This document shows, one piece after another, positions 5,524 to 9,219 of a stretch of 9,219 nucleotides of DNA. The notes beneath the pieces are model-generated. The model did no database searches. It saw only the letters and a program-made list of their open reading frames with translations, and had not been told where the DNA came from. Made by a program: the position numbers and the translations under genes. Source of the DNA: J089 sp964535735 (lineage in GTDB: Bacteria; Fidelibacterota; Marinisomatia; Marinisomatales; J089); NCBI GenBank assembly GCA_964535735.1, contig CAZHTM010000065.1:1-9219 (forward strand), read 5' to 3'. How positions within the stretch are numbered: the stretch's first letter is position 1; each line of letters starts with the position of its first letter.

Positions 5524-7113
5524 ATGAGGATGCGAACGTTTCCAAAATCATCAACCGTTGCGATACTGGTACTCGTCGGGAGCGTACTATTCTCCCAGGA
5601 CGCCAGTTATTTAACCCAAAAATTAATGGTCGAAAAGGATATCCATGAGCGTGTAACCACGGCATTGTCCAAATTAATGCGACCATCACAATTTGTGGTT
5701 CAGGTGAGCGTGGACCTGGAACTGAGCGATGCGGTGGAAGAGCAAGTCACCTTTGCGGGAGATACCGAAGAAGCGGCTATTCCCACTGAGGCGGCAGCAG
5801 ATAAAAAAACAGACAAAACGAGGAAGACATCCACTGAAGAACCGGAATCCGGATATATGGGAGGACTGCCGATTCCCGGTTTCGAATTTGAGGTTCAGCC
5901 GGAAGTTCAATCAGAGCCGGAATATGAACCTGAAATTATTCCCGAAGAAGTTCAGGAAACACCGGTAACGGTTGAAAAAAAGGAAAAAATATTATCCCGG
6001 ACAGCCTCCCGGCGTCGACCTGCCATTGCGCATGTAATTCGTAAAAGCATCCATGTCATCCTCCAGGAAGACACTCCTCCGGAACTTTTGGAAAATGTAC
6101 GGACTATTGTGACTGCCACCGCCGGTTTAAATGTGCAGGGTGGCGACAATTTAACTTTAACCACTGCCAGTTTTAAAGAACGACGAGAGGCGAAGAAAGC
6201 GGAGCAAATCCTCCTTCAGTCCATTGCGGATAAACTCCAGAATCTGGAAGATCAACAACAGCAGAAAAATTTGGAACGGGATCGAAACTGGGAAGAAGAG
6301 CTTAAACGGTATCGTGAAGAAGAAGCTAAACGGAGAGAAGAGGACCGTCAATATTTCAAGCAGCAATTAGCACAACTGGAAACAGCCGCTAGAGAACGGG
6401 CTTTTCAAGAAGAAAAAAGACGAATCTTGCGACAAGATTCCATTCGTATTCAGCAATTGGATGCGGAAATTGCCCGGCTGAGAGAACAAATCACTGAGAC
6501 ACCGGAAGATTCCCAAAAAGTGGTTGCCGCCCAGCAACTTTCTAAACGTGAAGCGGAACGAAATCGCATTGACCAACTGATTGAAGAGAAACTTCAGCAA
6601 CTGGATGCGGCCAATGCGGAATTAGATCAAATGAAAGCGGACATGAATAAGACGCCCACAATGACAATGGTGCTCATTGCTATTTTGGGTTCGTTACTCC
6701 TCATTCTTTTGATTGTCCTGATTTTTGTTCTAATGAATCGTCCCCGTCAGGTGCCCTATCCTCCAATGATGATGCCACCTCCACGTCGCCGGAAGAGGAA
6801 ACCGAAAAAACCAACCAAGGAAACACCCCCGGCAGCTCCACAGCCAACTGTGGCTCCTCAACAGCCGCAACCTACACCCCCTGCGACGCCCGCTGCTCCA
6901 TCTTCAGTGGAAGACGACCCGGCCGTGCTCTCCAGTGAGATCAGCGATATGCGTCAGGCCGTGGTGTCCATGTCTGTAGGTCAACCGCATACGGCCACCC
7001 GAATTGTCAAGGAATGGATGCAACAGGAAGCGCCACCACCGCCTCCCGAACCTGAAACACCGGCCCCGGAGCCTGAAGAAGAAGACACGGGGAAAAAGAA
7101 ACGGAAAAAGTGA
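5524..7113 (+). CDS. FliF-related MS-ring-like protein with long periplasmic coiled coil
   Basis: It has 529 residues. An N-terminal hydrophobic segment (10-24, STVAILVLVGSVLFS) is a signal peptide or anchor. Residues 29-75 (KDIHERVTTALSKLMRPSQF, VQVSVDLELSD) and 164-217 (RPAIAHVIRKSIHVIL, LLENVRTIVTATAGLNVQGG) resemble the two halves of the FliF C-terminal periplasmic domain (ring-building motif 3), where GL-x-RGD is usual; here it is GLNVQGGD. An acidic Pro/Glu stretch (80-155) separates them. A coiled coil follows (about 217-374, with a break near 325-333), then a TM helix (380-404), a basic/Pro-rich tail, and a segment at 472-501 (EISDMRQAVVSMSVGQPHTA, RIVKEWMQQ) like the FliG-binding end of FliF. 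It ends KKKRKK. The N-terminal YscJ/FliF ring motifs 1 and 2 are absent. The next gene is FliG, ten bases on. The FliF kinship is inferred by eye; moderately sure. Confidence 0.72.
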   Translation: MRMRTFPKSSTVAILVLVGSVLFSQDASYLTQKLMVEKDIHERVTTALSKLMRPSQFVVQVSVDLELSDAVEEQVTFAGDTEEAAIPTEAAADKKTDKTRKTSTEEPESGYMGGLPIPGFEFEVQPEVQSEPEYEPEIIPEEVQETPVTVEKKEKILSRTASRRRPAIAHVIRKSIHVILQEDTPPELLENVRTIVTATAGLNVQGGDNLTLTTASFKERREAKKAEQILLQSIADKLQNLEDQQQQKNLERDRNWEEELKRYREEEAKRREEDRQYFKQQLAQLETAARERAFQEEKRRILRQDSIRIQQLDAEIARLREQITETPEDSQKVVAAQQLSKREAERNRIDQLIEEKLQQLDAANAELDQMKADMNKTPTMTMVLIAILGSLLLILLIVLIFVLMNRPRQVPYPPMMMPPPRRRKRKPKKPTKETPPAAPQPTVAPQQPQPTPPATPAAPSSVEDDPAVLSSEISDMRQAVVSMSVGQPHTATRIVKEWMQQEAPPPPPEPETPAPEPEEEDTGKKKRKK

Positions 7114-7116
7114 GGG
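7111..7116 (+). promoter_or_regulatory. Ribosome binding site of fliG
   Basis: TGAGGG overlaps the stop codon (TGA 7111-7113) of the FliF-like gene and lies seven bases before ATG 7124, which fixes the FliG start. An upstream in-frame extension to 7004 would run in a second frame through the FliF-like C-terminus and encodes Arg/Lys-rich sequence unlike FliG. Confidence 0.6.
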
Positions 7117-7123
7117 CCTGATT

Positions 7124-7963
7124 ATGATTACGGATGTACAACAATTATCGGGTCTGCAGAAGGTCGCCATCGTTTTCTCGGTTCTTGGAGAAAATTTGGC
7201 GTTGACGTTAATAAAAGATTTATCGAAAACTGAAATACGAAAAATTAGAGCCGCCATTCAGGAATTACCTTCTGTTTCGTTTGCGGTTAAGAAACGGGTT
7301 TTCGAGGAATTCTATTTCAATTTTGTCAGCGACAAGTTCCAGGAGACTGACGACGACAGCCCCCAGAAGCCGTTTGATTTTTTAAATCATCTCACCGATG
7401 AACAGCTGGTGTCTCTTCTCGTGGCTGAAGAACCCCGGGTAGCGGCGATTGCCCTGGCGCAGTTGGAAGCAGACCGGCGGACGATGGTCGTGGACCGTAT
7501 GACTCCTGATCTGAAAGCGCGCGTCCTGATGGAATTGGGAAATCTGAAAGACGTTCCCCTGGAAGGTATTGTAAGTGTGGCTCAAAACCTTCGGGATAAA
7601 TCCCACTATCTGCCTCGGACGGTGGCCTTTTCCAGAGGAGGTGGAAAAGAAATCGCAGAGGTACTAGCCGCCATGTCTCCTGAAGAAGAAGAACGATTTT
7701 TGAATGCCCTGTCCAAAGAAAATCCCAAACTGGCCCAGGAAGTGAAAAAATATTACATAACCTTTGATGATATTTTCGATCTGCTTCCGGATAATATTCT
7801 CCGGGATTTAATGAATTCGGTGGACCTGGATACTATTGCTATGGCTCTGAAAGGACTTCCGGAAGAATTAGTGGAACGAGTGATGAAAAACCTTCCCGCC
7901 AAGAAACAGGCCATGTATGAACCGGTGGAAGGACCGGTAGCCAAACGGGAAGTGGATCAGGCC
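7124..7963 (+). CDS. fliG: FliG-like rotor/torque protein, 3' end lost in assembly gap
   Basis: FliG is the cytoplasmic rotor protein that receives torque from MotA and sits on the FliF tail. 280 residues are visible of a usual 330-340. The N-domain (1-65) has the FliG opening GLQKVAIVFSVLGENLALTL; the middle domain (about 84-157, FDFLNHLTDEQLVSLLVAEE) has EEPR at 102-105 where flagellar FliG has the FliM-contacting EHPQ. The C-domain begins GGGKEIAEVL (172-181). YYITFDDIFDLL (210-221) replaces the usual MFVFEDI motif and is followed by the torque-helix region NILRDLMNSVDLDTIAMALK (224-243). The visible end is EGPVAKREVDQA, like the GPVR-x-x-DVE-x-AQ of FliG, so only the last helices are missing. 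Overall likeness to FliG is clear but motifs are diverged, consistent with a non-flagellar role. The stop codon lies in or beyond the N run. Confidence 0.88.
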
Positions 7964-8063
7964 NNNNNNNNNNNNNNNNNNNNNNNNNNNNNNNNNNNNN
8001 NNNNNNNNNNNNNNNNNNNNNNNNNNNNNNNNNNNNNNNNNNNNNNNNNNNNNNNNNNNNNNN
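7964..8063. other. Assembly gap of exactly 100 N
   Basis: Exactly 100 N separate the FliG coding frame from the next coding frame. A round 100 is the usual placeholder for a scaffold gap of unknown length, so true distance, order and even physical linkage of the two sides are uncertain. The two flanking frames differ (the right-hand frame is offset by one from FliG), and the end of fliG, any terminator and the start of the next gene are hidden. Confidence 0.97.
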
Positions 8064-9219
8064 GCCGGAACCTGGGAATATCCCGGAGAAGTCACGCTTA
8101 TTGGTTCTGAAGAGACGGTTTTTTCATGGACTGCTGATAGTTGTGAATGGGATAACACCCCCGATGCCCCGCCGCGGGTCTTTCGTGATGCAAACGGCCA
8201 GATTAATATGACCATTGGTCATTATGTAACGTATCGCTTAATCGGACCTGATTTTAATTCCCTCTCCCTGGATTGCTCAGGACCCGTTCATTCCTCAGAT
8301 TTTGACGGCAGCGACCCGGCTTTGCATAACGATTACGAATGGCTGTCTTCCACCTATACGGAGGATGGAATCACTATCCACGGCCTGGTCCACAACGAAT
8401 ATCATGGATTTTCCGCGGATGTCTGCCCCAATCCCGATGATTGCGCCTATTCCAGTATAACCTATGCCGTCTCCACTGATTCCGGACGATCCTTTACGCA
8501 TCCTGCGGCCCCCGCCCATTTAGTGGTTGCCGTCGATACGGCCACCGCCGGTCAGCGGTATGGGGTGATCGAACCCACCAATATTATCAAACACGACGGC
8601 TATTACTATTTTATTGCCGAAGCCTGGGGCAGCACGGTGGAACGTTATCCCTATATTTTTCGAACCAATGATTTATCGGATCCCACCAGTTGGAAAGGAT
8701 GGGACGGAATGGGATTTAATGTGGATTTAGGAAATCCTTATACAGAGTATGTGGATTATTCCTCCATGCTGCCTCTGAGCAAGTACACTCCCTGGGAAGG
8801 GAATATAGCCTATATGCATGGAAGTTTGACCTATAACACATATTTCGACAAATTCATGTTAATTGGCACAACGGCCAAGGGCAACAATTGGGGAATCTAT
8901 TATTCGCTGTCGGATGATCTTATCCATTGGACCACCCGCATATTGGTCAAATCATTTACGAACGAAAGCGTAGGGCAAGGCGATCCCACTATCGACCCAT
9001 CCCGTAATCATATTTATTATGCTACGGTGATTGATCATGGAGACACGTCCCGGAATTTTGAATATACCGGACAGACCGTGTATTTATACTATGTTCGCCG
9101 GACTGCTGAGAATACGGCCGGAAGTAATTACCCCTTTGAGCGTCAGCTGGTTCGTCAGGAAATACAATTCAGTAAACGACTGGTGGACGGATTCACCGTC
9201 ACCCGGAGGGGAGATTATG
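8064..9219 (+). CDS. Partial secreted beta-propeller/glycosidase-like protein (both ends missing)
   Basis: A frame beginning exactly at 8064 is open for 385 codons to the window edge with no stop. The N-terminus is in the gap and the C-terminus is outside. I do not recognise a specific family. It contains an Asp-box-like motif, SxDxGxxF, at residues 137-144 of the visible part (STDSGRSF). A second element, SLSDDLIHW (281-289), is like the S-x-DL-x-x-W strands of five-bladed propeller glycosidases (GH32/43/117/130 type) and BNR/sialidase-like repeats. Many aromatic and Asp-rich turns (YYYFIAEAWGS, NWGIYYSLSDD, GDPTIDPSRNHIYYATVID) fit a carbohydrate-active or binding propeller. Four cysteines (27, 71, 121, 127) suggest disulfides and an extracytoplasmic place. 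No link to the motor operon is visible, and the gap leaves linkage unproven. Confidence 0.8.

Noticed and set aside
5791..5961. Acidic Pro/Glu-rich stretch in the FliF-like gene as a frameshift or low-quality region
   Set aside because: The frame stays open and both flanking halves match the same FliF-like domain, so it is best seen as a disordered insert, which FliF proteins often have here.
7004..7123. 40-codon upstream extension of FliG
   Set aside because: It lies in a second frame inside the FliF-like gene and is Arg/Lys-rich. The FliG homology starts right after ATG 7124, which has TGAGGG seven bases upstream.
9200..9219. Strong ribosome-site-like GGAGGGGA followed by ATG at the right edge, as the start of a new gene
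   Set aside because: The ATG occupies the last three bases, is out of frame with the still-open propeller gene, and nothing after it can be read.
1..9219. CRISPR array, tRNA, rRNA or insertion sequence
   Set aside because: No spaced direct repeats, tRNA-like cloverleaf, rRNA-like sequence, transposase or terminal inverted repeats were noticed on either strand.

Overview
The window suggests a diderm (Gram-negative) bacterium of moderate GC. The evidence is the set of signal peptides ending in A-Q or similar, an apparent outer-membrane beta-barrel, a peptidoglycan-binding OmpA-type domain and a CpoB/YbgF-like periplasmic TPR protein. The mix of carboxypeptidase-regulatory-like, FxLYD-like and barrel-plus-TPR proteins, together with clear Shine-Dalgarno sites, would fit a lineage on the edge of the FCB group (for example Marinimicrobia, Calditrichota or Fibrobacterota). 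That placement is a guess from protein style, not a measurement.

Layout. Bases 1-262 hold what looks like the broken 3' end of an unrecognised gene, followed by about 200 bases of intergenic DNA with a small hairpin and a good sigma-70-type promoter (TTGACA-17-TAAACT). From 467/482 to 7963 seven genes run on the + strand with very small gaps or overlaps, so they form one probable operon. They are: (1) an exported protein with a carboxypeptidase-regulatory-like domain, coiled coil, SH3-like strand region and FxLYD-like domain; (2) an exported coiled-coil/TPR protein resembling CpoB/YbgF; (3) an outer-membrane barrel fused to a coiled coil and a TPR; (4) MotA; (5) MotB; (6) an unusual FliF-related protein; (7) a FliG homologue cut by a 100-N assembly gap (7964-8063). 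After the gap lies an unrelated partial gene for a secreted beta-propeller/glycosidase-like protein that stays open to the right edge.

How the genes may work together. MotA and MotB would form the ion-driven stator. The FliF-like protein keeps only the parts of an MS-ring protein that matter for coupling: the ring-building-motif-3-like periplasmic domain, one membrane helix and a C-terminal FliG-binding-like helix. Between ring domain and membrane it has a long periplasmic coiled coil. FliG would be the cytoplasmic torque receiver. The three upstream exported proteins could carry the movement or force to peptidoglycan and the outer membrane. No rod, hook, filament, export-gate, FliM or FliN gene is visible. 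The block therefore reads as a flagellar-motor core reused in a trans-envelope machine, comparable in logic, though not shown to be homologous throughout, to the Agl-Glt gliding motor of Myxococcus. This is the main discovery candidate of the window; its function (gliding, surface transport or other) is inference.
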